DNA from: Brenneria rubrifaciens
GTDB taxonomy: Bacteria; Pseudomonadota; Gammaproteobacteria; Enterobacterales; Enterobacteriaceae
Direction of reading: 5' to 3'
NCBI RefSeq assembly: GCF_005484945.1
Contig: NZ_CP034035.1
Span: 3,038,001 to 3,102,000 of the forward strand
DNA length: 64,000 nt
Part shown: in pieces, positions 20,101 to 27,057 of the stretch
How positions within the stretch are numbered: the stretch's first letter is position 1
Layout of the letters: every line of letters begins with the position of its first letter
The notes under the pieces: generated by a model
The model's input: the letters and a program-made list of their open reading frames with translations, nothing else
The model's database searches: none
Told to the model about the DNA's origin: nothing
Translations under genes and position numbers: made by a program

Positions 20101-20444
20101 TTGCGGATGGGTATCGGAAAGTGCTGGCGACGTTGGAAGGCGAAGGGCATGAACTGCTTAAGTGTAAAAACTATTTCGCCCGTTGGAATTCGCCATTCAA
20201 GGCGATTAACGTCCACTTGCGCGGGCCGGACAACGGTCTGAACTGGGAGATCCAATTCCATACCGCGGAATCCTTCCCACTCAAAGAGCGCTACCATGAC
20301 CTTTACAAGCAGCAAAGCAGGTTAAGTTTTCAGGGCACGTCATCGAGTGTGGTGCGCTCCCAGTTGAATGAAGCGGTGAGGGCTTGCCGTAACGTGACGA
20401 TACCGGCAGGATGCGAGGATATTAATGACTGGCGTGCTCAATAA
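14190..20444 (+). CDS. SKWP-repeat type III effector (XopAD/RipS-like)
   Basis: A 2,084-residue protein without signal peptide or membrane segments. The N-terminal 130 residues are polar and serine-rich, as in T3SS signals, and hold basic clusters (residues 28-32, 47-51, 78-81) that could act as nuclear signals. Residues about 300-830 contain 12 clear copies plus one partial of a 42-residue helical repeat centred on LNALSKWP. This is the hallmark of Ralstonia SKWP (RipS) and Xanthomonas XopAD effectors. A long middle region follows, with DTDGDE at 1552-1557. Residues about 1930-2050 resemble a RelA/SpoT-type nucleotidyltransferase (DMLRYSIVLPD, KNYF, EIQFHT at 2020-2025, KERYHDLYK). A hrp box precedes the gene. 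No chaperone gene or T3SS structural gene is nearby. The family call is strong; the enzymatic role is inference. Confidence 0.9.
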   Translation: MKIRNSDRDFDTAHFSASESTSHPRELKRAKREFTEETEPPHLPMGTKRLRPGPQAQIIERRYQATGSTSGDAEHTSRKRRAETSPEQLRSEHHPDLSRPSTEIRWSRALDYPEHNLSHQEASRLKAQRVAQQHELSSFSDAGFPERCFSMANDNVLAQRNHVGRALIFLQSSNDPETNIHWLTRYLVKLGAHQSPPPSPRINHRVMECAELGARYIVQHSDWFKGKPIQLYATMANRLSKHPENPVCMRALARIAGEVLSVRDLRSPNVKSQALLVGAFAKNKDSERCRDAVLSIVGHALQDRRCVFGSQDIHMFLNALSKWSDNRQAEEAACLLAEKIADPHLRLKQKMDATQVANILHAFSKWPQQRVIKDQAVELGGIIVTEPRLRQKLGHKEMGSALHALSQWTGEHWAWKATHSLAKEMRVNRALFNQIGAESLTSCLNALSKWSDKPEMGEFISILAKIVVNDDKMRWSMGAQQVGNTLNALSKWPTEAHVKKAALALADRLTQDGALREQMNAQGVSNVLNALSKWPSATPAAEASLALGDRLAEDEALRAQMSAQGVSNVLNALSKWPEDKHAREAGLSLAVRLTEEGRLRGEMNEQELSITLNALCKWPGDSRTDEVLRALAGRLAGDEALRAQMNAQGISNALNALSKWPEDTQASEAVLSLAEKLTQDGKLRREMNAQNISNALNALSKWPDAEKTKMAALSLTERLAQDGKLRDELNAQNTSNVVNALSKWSGEEQVQNVILPLAERLIKDDKLRNGMTTQNMSITLNALSKWPKLTPVREAADLLIAPLGSNLRPWRDVGIANIAQIANALNALSKDETREIAMLERFSFHLELHPERLKEANLSDISVLFKAYNRLHMQRALRPMALPALARTEALLKSDALRDASLESVATICLGLLPLARSGELQRYRSKTLKTLEALLPVVARKIDAYLRHANSASLSNVLHLRDNNGEACGTRRPALSFYQVLKTYHLVARQWKPTYIEGDRDAIKERQNELKTWVQETLARTQDAISADLQDMSWNLIAQIEAGDNLYDALDMHIDRDAAAIAARHPPITFDLADIREQLRTPPGRPVVPPAGMGATWHIIVDINGQEVKKADGDSDGPPPYSFYTRLTNQPLVEVQLPGELSSFMLSRTFTYQNEPWRFDLFGGSRLQKARRNTVSDILEHRETAKSQLPAIRYADTMPGSDFMRLVEKLSPQREDWSRMQRALLEMVPADHVIEGTLRLGWCADVPGPQHPFKLTSPSGERLALCPNDGCGFLKWEVAQRIPVVKAHMEAWAASQTGQVNEAQRTLLKSQEVHPNSVPPQAMMHYPRSDAVRAEAYEALQNKLAGMLGKKKAQQPTTSQSQPHNQMIGLQTLYHMLVSSGYEGRRVRAVPSADDRLYLPTINMPGFQRPTCDVLLGKPPYDKENLQAISADKVITPVDGNATARFLDQCFSIQYSYTGFNDDADEDTEMLHSKGMLIIPPPGYWSPDHAEQDMVCSREDLKILSRWKMRRDRGSLPDQMLSTGNLRVKDTLIPGRLGALPIPEMRKRNMDTDGDEAYVYMGYPALTTHIREVMAERTQRRGAEKSFKPEKTATAAIDDQGRYHFGRSREIMNEQIGSKLLGRASTLANRFLAQPDDLREKMAHTMMFGVYDGIERSLRNGLRQWLAGENDAQALKSLRAQALSATDRAHLPEAREAAKLLHYLTLQLGGPGDKSPPEISSELAIAMPRLAIAYAQATDTPSRINAILDNYPVCRISHEQFPNGQPGLVSGEPELTIRNLFTLAVKIGTDALKSDTGVRLFTKVIDSCEMTERGFHDRIRDVPYSKKTARELRDGHFDPEQAKKTLASIPTLAASVMEVGVEMLQQEGLVKAAPTLQDQAQSLSLKALRETSLSLHNQARQAEPGMTLMLQRLLPAGAYLAGLDHCVKSVSSLEDKVKRLYAEHQQNLSQAASLVNDMLRYSIVLPDTSFADGYRKVLATLEGEGHELLKCKNYFARWNSPFKAINVHLRGPDNGLNWEIQFHTAESFPLKERYHDLYKQQSRLSFQGTSSSVVRSQLNEAVRACRNVTIPAGCEDINDWRAQ
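15130..16690 (+). repeat. SKWP repeat array inside the effector
   Basis: The array has twelve clear 126-base (42-codon) units and a thirteenth partial one ending LNALSKDE. The units at about 15640-16300 are closest to each other at DNA level (repeated AACGCGCTGAGCAAATGGCC-like cores), which suggests recent unit duplication or conversion. The first four units are more diverged (SKWS, FSKWP, LSQWT). Confidence 0.9.
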
Positions 20445-20480
20445 GCCTCTTTATCTACCTCGCATCCTCAAATCTCCCGA

Positions 20481-21743
20481 CTAAACCGACTCCAGCGCCA
20501 ACAATTCTTCCAGCGTCTGACGGCGGCGGATCAACCGCGGTTCGCCATGTTCGAACAACACTTCCGGCAGTAGCGGTCGGCTGTTGTAATTAGAGGACAT
20601 GGAGGCGCCATAAGCGCCGGTGTCGTGAAAGACCAGATAATCCCCTACCCGTGCATCCGGCAATGGGATGGTTTCCACGCCGCCGCCCGCCTGCTGAGTA
20701 AACACGTCCCCGGATTCGCACAGCGGCCCGGCAATGACGCTGTCGCGCAGCGCGGCCTGGCCGAGATCGCGGCTGTCCCCCGCCAGCAGGGATACGTGGT
20801 GATAACTGCCGTACATCGCCGGGCGCATCAGGTCATTAAATCCCGCATCGACCAGCACGAAATGGCGGTTTCCCATCGCTTTTACGGCCCGAACTTCGGC
20901 CACCAGCACACCAGACTCCGCGACCAGAAAGCGGCCCGGCTCGATTTCCAACGTCACCGGATGCCCCAGATGGGCCGCTATCTTTTCACGCGCCGCATTC
21001 CACAAACCGAAATAGTGTCCGGTATCAATCGATTCCTCACCTTCACGATAGGGAATAGACAATCCACCGCCGGCGGAAATTGCCTGCACATCCTGCCCCA
21101 GCGAGATAACCTGCTGGACCATCGCGTCACACACCTGTTCCAGATGGCCGTAGTCTACGCCGGAACCAATGTGCATGTGAATTCCCACCAATTCCAGGCG
21201 ATAGCGCTGAATTTGCGCCAGCGCCAGCGGCAAATCGCCGTACCAGATGCCATGCTTACTGTTTTCGCCGCCGGTATTGGTTTTCTGGCTGTGGCCGTGA
21301 CCAAAACCAGGATTAACCCGCAGCCAGACCGGATGGCCCGGCGACTGACACCCTAACTGTTCCAGCATATCCACCGAACCGGCGTTGACCGGAATATTCA
21401 GCGCCGCGACCCGCTGTAATGTCGGGCGATCAAGCACATCGGCGGTAAAGACGATTTCGTGCGCCTCGGTGCCCGGCACAAAACCCGCCGCCAGCGCGCG
21501 TTCAATTTCACCCAGCGACACCGAGTCCACTTTCACGCCCTGCTGACGCATCAAACGTAGAATGTGCGTATTGGAACAGGCTTTCTGCGCAAAACGAATG
21601 GTATCGAACTGGCGCAGTTGCGCGATGCGTTCAACAATGGTTTGCGCATCATAAGCCCAGACCGGGCAGCCAAAACGGGCGGGAAGTTGACGCAGGTTTT
21701 GAGCGTTCAGCGCGTGCGTCATGTCATTCAGATTGTGCGGCAT
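20481..21743 (-). CDS. lysA: diaminopimelate decarboxylase
   Basis: This 420-residue PLP enzyme makes L-lysine from meso-diaminopimelate, the last lysine step. Visible parts are FAQKACSN with the PLP lysine, GGENSKHGIW, HMHIGSGVD, EPGRFLV and GPLCESGDVF with the catalytic cysteine. I chose the ATG at 21743, which gives the MPH- start and length of E. coli LysA; an ATG five codons upstream is less likely. It is divergent from its activator gene lysR, and its 3' end faces the effector gene with a 36-base gap. Confidence 0.97.
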   Translation of the reverse strand: MPHNLNDMTHALNAQNLRQLPARFGCPVWAYDAQTIVERIAQLRQFDTIRFAQKACSNTHILRLMRQQGVKVDSVSLGEIERALAAGFVPGTEAHEIVFTADVLDRPTLQRVAALNIPVNAGSVDMLEQLGCQSPGHPVWLRVNPGFGHGHSQKTNTGGENSKHGIWYGDLPLALAQIQRYRLELVGIHMHIGSGVDYGHLEQVCDAMVQQVISLGQDVQAISAGGGLSIPYREGEESIDTGHYFGLWNAAREKIAAHLGHPVTLEIEPGRFLVAESGVLVAEVRAVKAMGNRHFVLVDAGFNDLMRPAMYGSYHHVSLLAGDSRDLGQAALRDSVIAGPLCESGDVFTQQAGGGVETIPLPDARVGDYLVFHDTGAYGASMSSNYNSRPLLPEVLFEHGEPRLIRRRQTLEELLALESV

Positions 21744-21783
21744 GATTTTTATTACCAATTATGCATTAGGGTTTGAAATTATT

Positions 21784-21817
21784 GTTTACCACTATAAAAA
21801 TTACCAAAATGGTAAAC
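21784..21817. promoter_or_regulatory. palindromic operator between lysA and lysR
   Basis: GTTTACC at 21784-21790 pairs with GGTAAAC at 21811-21817. Inside lies a perfect TTACCA-AAA-TGGTAA (21801-21815). The position between the divergent genes suits a LysR binding site controlling lysA and lysR itself. Confidence 0.6.
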
Positions 21818-21883
21818 AAATATCGTTTAAGGCAGAGTCTATTCATTTATGATATGGATTGAGGCACTGGATCAGGAGGGGGC

Positions 21884-22807
21884 ATGGCGGCAATATCACT
21901 GCGGCACATTGAGATTTTCCATGCGGTTATGACCACGGGCAATGTGACGGAGGCGGCGACGTTGCTGAACACGTCACAGCCGACGGTCAGCCGTGAACTG
22001 GCGCGGTTTGAAAAGCTGATTCAGATGCCCCTGTTCGAGCGGGTGCGTGGGCGGTTGTATCCCACGGCGCAAGGGTTGCAGTTGTTTGAAGAGGTGCAGC
22101 GCTCCTATTACGGGCTGGACAGAATTATCAACGCCGCCAGCGATATCCGCCGTTTTCAGCAGGCTCAGCTTTCAATCGCCTGCCTGCCTGTATTTTCTCA
22201 GTCGCTGTTGCCTGACGTGTGTAAACCGTTATTGACCCGCTATCCCCGGCTCAGCCTGCATATCATTCCGCAAGAATCGCCGCTGCTGGAAGAGTGGCTC
22301 TCCGCGCAACGATACGATCTAGGGCTGACAGAAAATAACCTGGCCCCGGCCGGCACGGAGAGGCAGACGCTGATGCAGTTGAATGAAGTCTGCGTATTGC
22401 CCGCCGGGCATCCTTTGACGGAAAAAACCGTACTCACTCCCGCCGATTTTGCCGGTGAACCATTTATCAGCCTGTCCAGCGCCGACAGCTATCGTCAACT
22501 ACTGGATAAACTGTTTCAGGAACATGGCGTGGCGCGACAAATGGTGCTGGAAACACACAGCGCGGCCTCGGTCTGCGCGATGGTTCGCGCAGGCGTCGGC
22601 ATCTCGATGGTCAATCCGCTGACCGCATTGGATTACGCCACATCCGGCGTTGTCGTGCGCCCTTTCAGTATTGAGGTTCCTTTCACCGTCAGTCTGATCC
22701 GTCCCCTGCATCGCCCCGCCTCGGCGCTGGTGGATACCTTTATTCATCAGCTTAAACAGTATGCCGCTGGCGTCACCGTGCGTTTACGGCAGGCGCTACA
22801 ACCTTGA
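21884..22807 (+). CDS. lysR: LysR, activator of lysA
   Basis: A 307-residue LysR-type regulator. The N-terminal winged helix-turn-helix contains HIEIFHAVMTTGNVTEAATL and SQPTVSRELARFE. The C-terminal co-inducer domain spans about residues 92-295. In E. coli LysR activates the divergent lysA when diaminopimelate is available and lysine is low. The GGAGG ribosome site is strong. The lysA-lysR arrangement is the conserved one. Confidence 0.94.
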   Translation: MAAISLRHIEIFHAVMTTGNVTEAATLLNTSQPTVSRELARFEKLIQMPLFERVRGRLYPTAQGLQLFEEVQRSYYGLDRIINAASDIRRFQQAQLSIACLPVFSQSLLPDVCKPLLTRYPRLSLHIIPQESPLLEEWLSAQRYDLGLTENNLAPAGTERQTLMQLNEVCVLPAGHPLTEKTVLTPADFAGEPFISLSSADSYRQLLDKLFQEHGVARQMVLETHSAASVCAMVRAGVGISMVNPLTALDYATSGVVVRPFSIEVPFTVSLIRPLHRPASALVDTFIHQLKQYAAGVTVRLRQALQP

Positions 22808-23117
22808 CGAACTGAACACAGTAATGATTTACCGGGGCAAGGAAAAACATGCGCCGTTGAGCGGGTAAGGCTTATAACCCGGAGTAAAAGCGATTGGGTA
22901 TAGTGCGCTAATGAATGCAGCATGATATTGACGATCCGCTCTGCGGCTGGCGCGTCAGTCAATACCCTGGACACTGATCGCCCTCATCGCCGCCGGGCTT
23001 TCTCTGACGTCCCCTCCAGAAAAGCAGCCATTTTATGGTATAGTGCGCGCTACTTCTTTCTTTTATGACATTTCCCCTCAGGGGGAAACTGACGCAACCA
23101 CTGACCTGATAAAAGCC
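22808..23117 (+). other. lysR-dusA intergenic region with promoter candidates
   Basis: No supported ORF. Two GTATAGTGCGC sequences, at about 22897-22907 and 23038-23048, look like extended -10 elements with a C/G-rich start region. The second lies about 70 bases before the chosen dusA start. Confidence 0.4.
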
Positions 23118-24149
23118 ATGCCGCAACATCATAGCCAAGCCACCCAACATCAGCGCATAGCCTCCCCCACCGCATTCTCTCTGGGACGCTTCTCCGTCGC
23201 GCCGATGCTGGACTGGACCGATCGCCATTGCCGCTATTTTCTTCGCCGGCTGAGCCGCCATACTCTGTTGTATACCGAAATGGTCACCACCGGCGCCATT
23301 ATTCACGGAAAGGGAAACTACCTGGCTTATAATGAGGAAGAGCACCCGCTGGCGTTACAGTTGGGCGGCAGCGATCCTGCGGCACTGGCCGACTGCGCGC
23401 GGATGGCCGAAGAGTGTGGTTATGATGAGGTGAATCTGAACGTCGGCTGCCCGTCCGATCGCGTGCAAAATGGTCGCTTCGGCGCCTGCCTGATGGCGGA
23501 AGCGGCGCTGGTGGCGGACTGCATCAAAGCCATGCAGGATCGGGTTTCGATCCCGGTCACGGTGAAAACGCGCATTGGTATCGACAATCGGGACAGCTAT
23601 GAATTTCTGTGCGATTTTATCCAGACCGTGGCCGTTCGCGGCGGCTGCAATACGTTTATCGTCCACGCCCGTAAAGCCTGGCTATCCGGCCTGAGTCCAA
23701 AAGAAAACCGCGAAATTCCGCCGCTGGATTATCCACGCGTTTACCAACTTAAACGAGATTTTCCGGCGCTGACGATTGTCATTAACGGCGGTATCAAAAC
23801 GCTGGAAGAGGCCAAAACCCATCTGCAATATCTGGATGGCGTGATGATGGGGCGCGAAGCTTACCAAAACCCCGGCATATTGGCGCAGGTGGACCGCGAA
23901 CTGTTCGGCGAACAGACGGCCAGCCCGAATATCGTCGCCGTCGTGGAATCCATGTATCCCTATATCGAACGGGAGCTCTCAAATGGCGCCGCGTTAGGCC
24001 ATATCACCCGCCATATGCTCGGTCTGTTTCAGGGGGTGCCGGGCGCGCGTCAGTGGCGGCGTTACCTAAGTGAAAATGCGCACAAGCCCGGCGCGGATGC
24101 CGCGGTGGTTGGGCGCGCACTGGCTTTGGTAAACCATTCCACAGATTGA
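23118..24149 (+). CDS. dusA: tRNA-dihydrouridine synthase A
   Basis: The flavoprotein (343 residues from the ATG at 23118) reduces U20/U20a in the D-loop of tRNAs. It has the FMN-binding start [19 protein letters not shown], the active-site cysteine in [12 protein letters not shown] and KTRIGID. The frame is open upstream to a GTG at 23043, but the putative -10 element overlaps that GTG, so I prefer the internal ATG; the true start is uncertain. Next come pspG and qor, as in E. coli. Confidence 0.95.
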   Translation: MPQHHSQATQHQRIASPTAFSLGRFSVAPMLDWTDRHCRYFLRRLSRHTLLYTEMVTTGAIIHGKGNYLAYNEEEHPLALQLGGSDPAALADCARMAEECGYDEVNLNVGCPSDRVQNGRFGACLMAEAALVADCIKAMQDRVSIPVTVKTRIGIDNRDSYEFLCDFIQTVAVRGGCNTFIVHARKAWLSGLSPKENREIPPLDYPRVYQLKRDFPALTIVINGGIKTLEEAKTHLQYLDGVMMGREAYQNPGILAQVDRELFGEQTASPNIVAVVESMYPYIERELSNGAALGHITRHMLGLFQGVPGARQWRRYLSENAHKPGADAAVVGRALALVNHSTD

Positions 24150-24160
24150 AAAAACGAACA

Positions 24161-24231
24161 GTTAGTCTTTTTGACTAACAGCGTCCTCTCCCGCCTCTGA
24201 CTGTCGCTGATAAATCAACAAGTTATCAGCG
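24161..24231. promoter_or_regulatory. two inverted repeats upstream of pspG
   Basis: GTTAGTC-ttttt-GACTAAC (24161-24179) and CGCTGATAA-9 bases-TTATCAGCG (24205-24231) lie just upstream of a sigma-54 promoter. They could be PspF activator sites. The first could alternatively help end dusA transcription. Confidence 0.45.
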
Positions 24232-24238
24232 AAAAATT

Positions 24239-24257
24239 CTGGCACGATTCTTGTATT
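24239..24257 (+). promoter_or_regulatory. sigma-54 promoter of pspG
   Basis: CTGGCACG-N4-TTGT matches the -24/-12 consensus TGGCACG-N4-TTGC, with GG and G(C/T) ten bases apart; the -12 element has GT instead of GC. pspG in E. coli is a PspF/sigma-54 gene. Confidence 0.7.
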
Positions 24258-24349
24258 ACATTATAACCGCCATGGCGTTTCGCTATCGACGACAGGCGAT
24301 GAATCACGCTTAACAAGCAAAAATATTCAACCACCACAGGAGCACACCA

Positions 24350-24607
24350 ATGTTGGAGCTTTTCTTTGTTATTGGATTTTTTATCATGCTGATGGTGACG
24401 GGCGTGTCGCTGTTGGGTGTTATCGCGGCATTGTTTGTCGCTTCCCTTTTTATGCTGATTGGCGGGCTGTTTGCTATGGCGATTAAAGTGCTGCCGTGGT
24501 TGCTGTTGGCGGTGGCCGTAGTATGGTTGTGGCGTCGGTGGCAGCGCAAACCGCGATACAATTCACACCGCTACGCTTTCCGCAACCGCAAAAGCAATGA
24601 GTGGTAA
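24350..24607 (+). CDS. pspG: phage shock protein G
   Basis: An 85-residue inner-membrane protein with N-terminal LELFFVIGFFIMLMVTGVSL, nearly identical to E. coli PspG. Three hydrophobic stretches are followed by a basic tail. PspG belongs to the phage-shock response to inner-membrane stress. The CAGGAG ribosome site and the sigma-54 promoter upstream support the start and the regulation. Confidence 0.93.
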   Translation: MLELFFVIGFFIMLMVTGVSLLGVIAALFVASLFMLIGGLFAMAIKVLPWLLLAVAVVWLWRRWQRKPRYNSHRYAFRNRKSNEW

Positions 24608-24797
24608 ATCATAGTGAAATCTGTATAACGCACGGTTTTTGGGGCAAAACCGACTTTGCCGAATACGATGTTTAATACCCGTCATAGCGTAAATCGCATG
24701 TCCGCTGCCTTTGTTACTCGGCCCATACCTGGCTTCGCCCCAAAGGGGCCGCCGCAATCGGCATTCAAGCCTGTTCCCGACGAACTGATCCTTCGAT

Positions 24798-24815
24798 AGC
24801 CGCCTTTCGGCGGCT
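24798..24815 (+). terminator. hairpin downstream of pspG
   Basis: AGCCGCC-tttc-GGCGGCT is a strong short stem, 190 bases after the pspG stop, without a clean T-run. The 190 bases between hold no supported gene. Confidence 0.4.
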
Positions 24816-24833
24816 CGAATTATTTAGGCCGTA

Positions 24834-25320
24834 TCATACTGATTCTTTACTATAAGTAATTTTATAAATACCAGACTGCCAGGGTTGCAGTAGCATATTT
24901 TGATATTTCCTCTTACCGGTATTTTGCCATTATTTCCCGTTATCACAGAATCTGTGATAATATTTTCAGGCAGTCGAAAACTCACTTTCTCCGATCTGAA
25001 GTTAACGACGACGAAATAATTTTCTTATCTAACTCTCGCGTATAAGAGTAGACAGCGTCATTACCCATAACCACATCATGGTAACTGCCCTATGTCATAG
25101 CTGGTATATCATGCCGAATTTTTATTAATTTTTTATAATAACTATAAATTGAATCAGGATCGTTTATCTGAACGGCAAGATTAATCGTCTGGCAATTAGG
25201 ATTTAATTTTAACCAGGGTATCCCAGTCGTAAACCCAGCAGTGACTTTATTATCCCACGGATAAGGCATTCTGCTGTTTTGTCTGGCTGTAGTTTTGATG
25301 TTTTTCATAAACTCATCAGA
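24834..25320 (-). pseudogene. GH13 oligo-1,6-glucosidase / sucrose isomerase-like, C-terminal remnant
   Basis: Translated on the minus strand across broken frames, this segment gives the end of a GH13 alpha-glucosidase. FMKNIKTTARQNSRMPYPWD, AGFTTG and PWLKLNPN are in one frame up to a TAG at 25090-25092. The same frame continues GSYHDVVMGNDAVYSYTREL. A frameshift then leads to FVVVNFRSEKVSFRLPENII, and a second to LLQPWQSGIYKI, ending at 24834. The order matches sucrose isomerase and oligo-1,6-glucosidase C-termini. The catalytic TIM-barrel part is missing. It is fused in frame to an IS3-type orfA start. Confidence 0.8.
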
Positions 25321-25476
25321 ACGAACCAATCCAGTTTGAACGTGATTTTTCCAGTTGTAGGGAATATTATCTTTTATATCAATATGCTGTGCCATACGCG
25401 CAATAGATTTGCCGCTTTCGAGCAGCAACTCCACGGCCCTGCGCTTGAACTCCGGGGTATATTGTTGTCTTAACAT
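25320..25476 (-). mobile_element. IS3-family orfA N-terminal remnant
   Basis: About 50 codons beginning LRQQYTPEFKRRAVELLLES and continuing SIARMAQHIDIKDN resemble the helix-turn-helix start of IS3-family OrfA proteins. The frame then runs directly into the GH13 remnant. No orfB, terminal inverted repeat or target duplication was recognised. Confidence 0.65.
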
Positions 25477-25892
25477 AGTAACCTGGCTTTCGTTGATTGA
25501 TTTGAAAACAAGGTGGGCGCTAAATCAAGGACAGATCACTTAAATAAACCTGATAAAAGACAGCGTTTTTCCACCAACCAAGATAGTTATCATGTTGATT
25601 CCCCAAACATTGCGAACTCACTGCGTCTTTACTTTCAGTTTCTGCGTCTCCTTTAAAAGAGATAAAAAACAAACGCTATTATATATAAAAAATAGAAGTG
25701 TCGTTCCATAATAACTCCCTTTAAAATAGATTTTTATATATTGCCATTTCTTGCAAACATCAGGATGCAAATAGCTTACCTCATCAGGTAATTCACTACG
25801 TCGTAGTCTTCATTGAAAGTGTCAAGAATTTGCAACTTGAAGTTCCACTCGCATATTAATTGCACCCAGTTTACAACGAAATAAAATTCGCC
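25477..25892. other. AT-rich region between IS remnant and qor
   Basis: More than 400 bases with low GC and no supported ORF on either strand; probably decayed accessory DNA. Confidence 0.5.
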
Positions 25893-25914
25893 GCCTTCCA
25901 ACGGAAGGCTTTTT
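25893..25914 (+). terminator. plus-strand intrinsic terminator without an upstream gene
   Basis: GCCTTCC-aac-GGAAGGC followed by TTTTT, oriented for plus-strand transcription. The nearest genes on both sides are on the minus strand, so the transcript it ends is unknown. Confidence 0.65.
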
Positions 25915-25940
25915 GCTATTCCGACATCCGTGTCGTTTGG

Positions 25941-26930
25941 TTACCGCTCCGGTATCAACAAACAGGAACCCTGCGTGCTGCGGCTCTCCAGAGCACGGTG
26001 CGCGGCCTGAGCATCGCCCAGCGCGAATGCCTGCTCCGGTGCGACGTCTACCTTGATCGCGCCGCTGGCGAGCATCGAGAACAGTTCGCTGCTCGCCTGA
26101 TCCAGTTCGGCACGGTTAGTGACATAGCCATACAGCGACGGACGGGTCACGTACAGCGACCCCTTCTGATTGAGGATACCCAGATTGACGCCGGTCACCG
26201 GGCCGGAGGCGTTCCCAAAGCTCACCATCAACCCGCGGCGGCGCAGGCTGTCCAGAGAGGCTTCCCAGGTATCTTTCCCCACCGAATCATACACCACCGG
26301 AACCTTATTGCCGTTAGTCAGCTCCGCAACCCGTTGGGCGATGTTTTCAGTACGGTAGTTAATCGTCGCCCAGGCTCCCGCCTGTTTAGCGCGCTGCGCT
26401 TTTTCATCAGAACCCACAGTACCAATCAGTTTGGCGCCAAGCGCATTCGCCCACTGACAGGCGATCAACCCGACGCCGCCCGCCGCGGCATGAAATAGGA
26501 AGGTCTCACCGGGTTTGATCTCATAGGTCTGACGCAGCAGATAGTACACCGTCAGCCCTTTCAGAAAAGACGCCGCGGCCTGCTCAAAGCTAAGTGCATC
26601 CGGCAAAATGGCGACTTTCTCTTCCGCCACATTATGCACATCGCTGTAGGCGCCTAGCGCAGATTGCGCGTAAACCACACGGTCACCGACCTTGAGGTGA
26701 CTGACGCCCGCCCCCACTCTGGTTACCACGCCGGCCGCTTCGGTTCCCAGGCCCGACGGCATCGACGGTGGCGGATACAATCCGCTGCGGATATAGGTAT
26801 CAATATAATTGATGCCGATTGCGCGATTTTCCACCTGAACTTCTCCTGCCGCAGGATCATCAGGTGTAAAATCAACATATTGCAGAACTTCAGGGCCGCC
26901 ATAAGCGCTGAATTGAACACGTTTTGCCAT
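25941..26930 (-). CDS. qor: NADPH:quinone oxidoreductase
   Basis: A 329-residue zinc-independent medium-chain dehydrogenase/reductase, E. coli Qor-like (327). The N-terminus is KRVQFSAYGGPEVLQY and the NADPH-binding loop is HAAAGGVGL (about 149-157). The family reduces quinones or enals in the cytosol. It lies divergent from dnaB with a 127-base gap, the conserved qor/dnaB arrangement. Confidence 0.95.
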   Translation of the reverse strand: MAKRVQFSAYGGPEVLQYVDFTPDDPAAGEVQVENRAIGINYIDTYIRSGLYPPPSMPSGLGTEAAGVVTRVGAGVSHLKVGDRVVYAQSALGAYSDVHNVAEEKVAILPDALSFEQAAASFLKGLTVYYLLRQTYEIKPGETFLFHAAAGGVGLIACQWANALGAKLIGTVGSDEKAQRAKQAGAWATINYRTENIAQRVAELTNGNKVPVVYDSVGKDTWEASLDSLRRRGLMVSFGNASGPVTGVNLGILNQKGSLYVTRPSLYGYVTNRAELDQASSELFSMLASGAIKVDVAPEQAFALGDAQAAHRALESRSTQGSCLLIPER

Positions 26931-27057
26931 GCCATCTCCTCAACCATGACTGGTTCGTTGTCTCGTCACAATGCGTATTGCAGTGTGTCATTTCGTGCGT
27001 TCGGATATACAATGCTCCCTTATCCAATGGCAAATCAACCGGTAAAGAACGCTTTTC

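Noticed and set aside
14562..20315. Many long antisense frames within the effector gene (for example 15371-16222)
   Set aside because: They mirror the high-GC codon pattern and the repeat periodicity of the sense gene and have no independent starts or domains.
24563..24757. 64-codon minus-strand ORF overlapping the pspG 3' end
   Set aside because: It overlaps a certain gene and shows no domain or ribosome site; a shadow frame.
24608..24833. Possible gene or small mobile element after pspG
   Set aside because: No ORF with support, no terminal repeats; only a hairpin near the end could be named.
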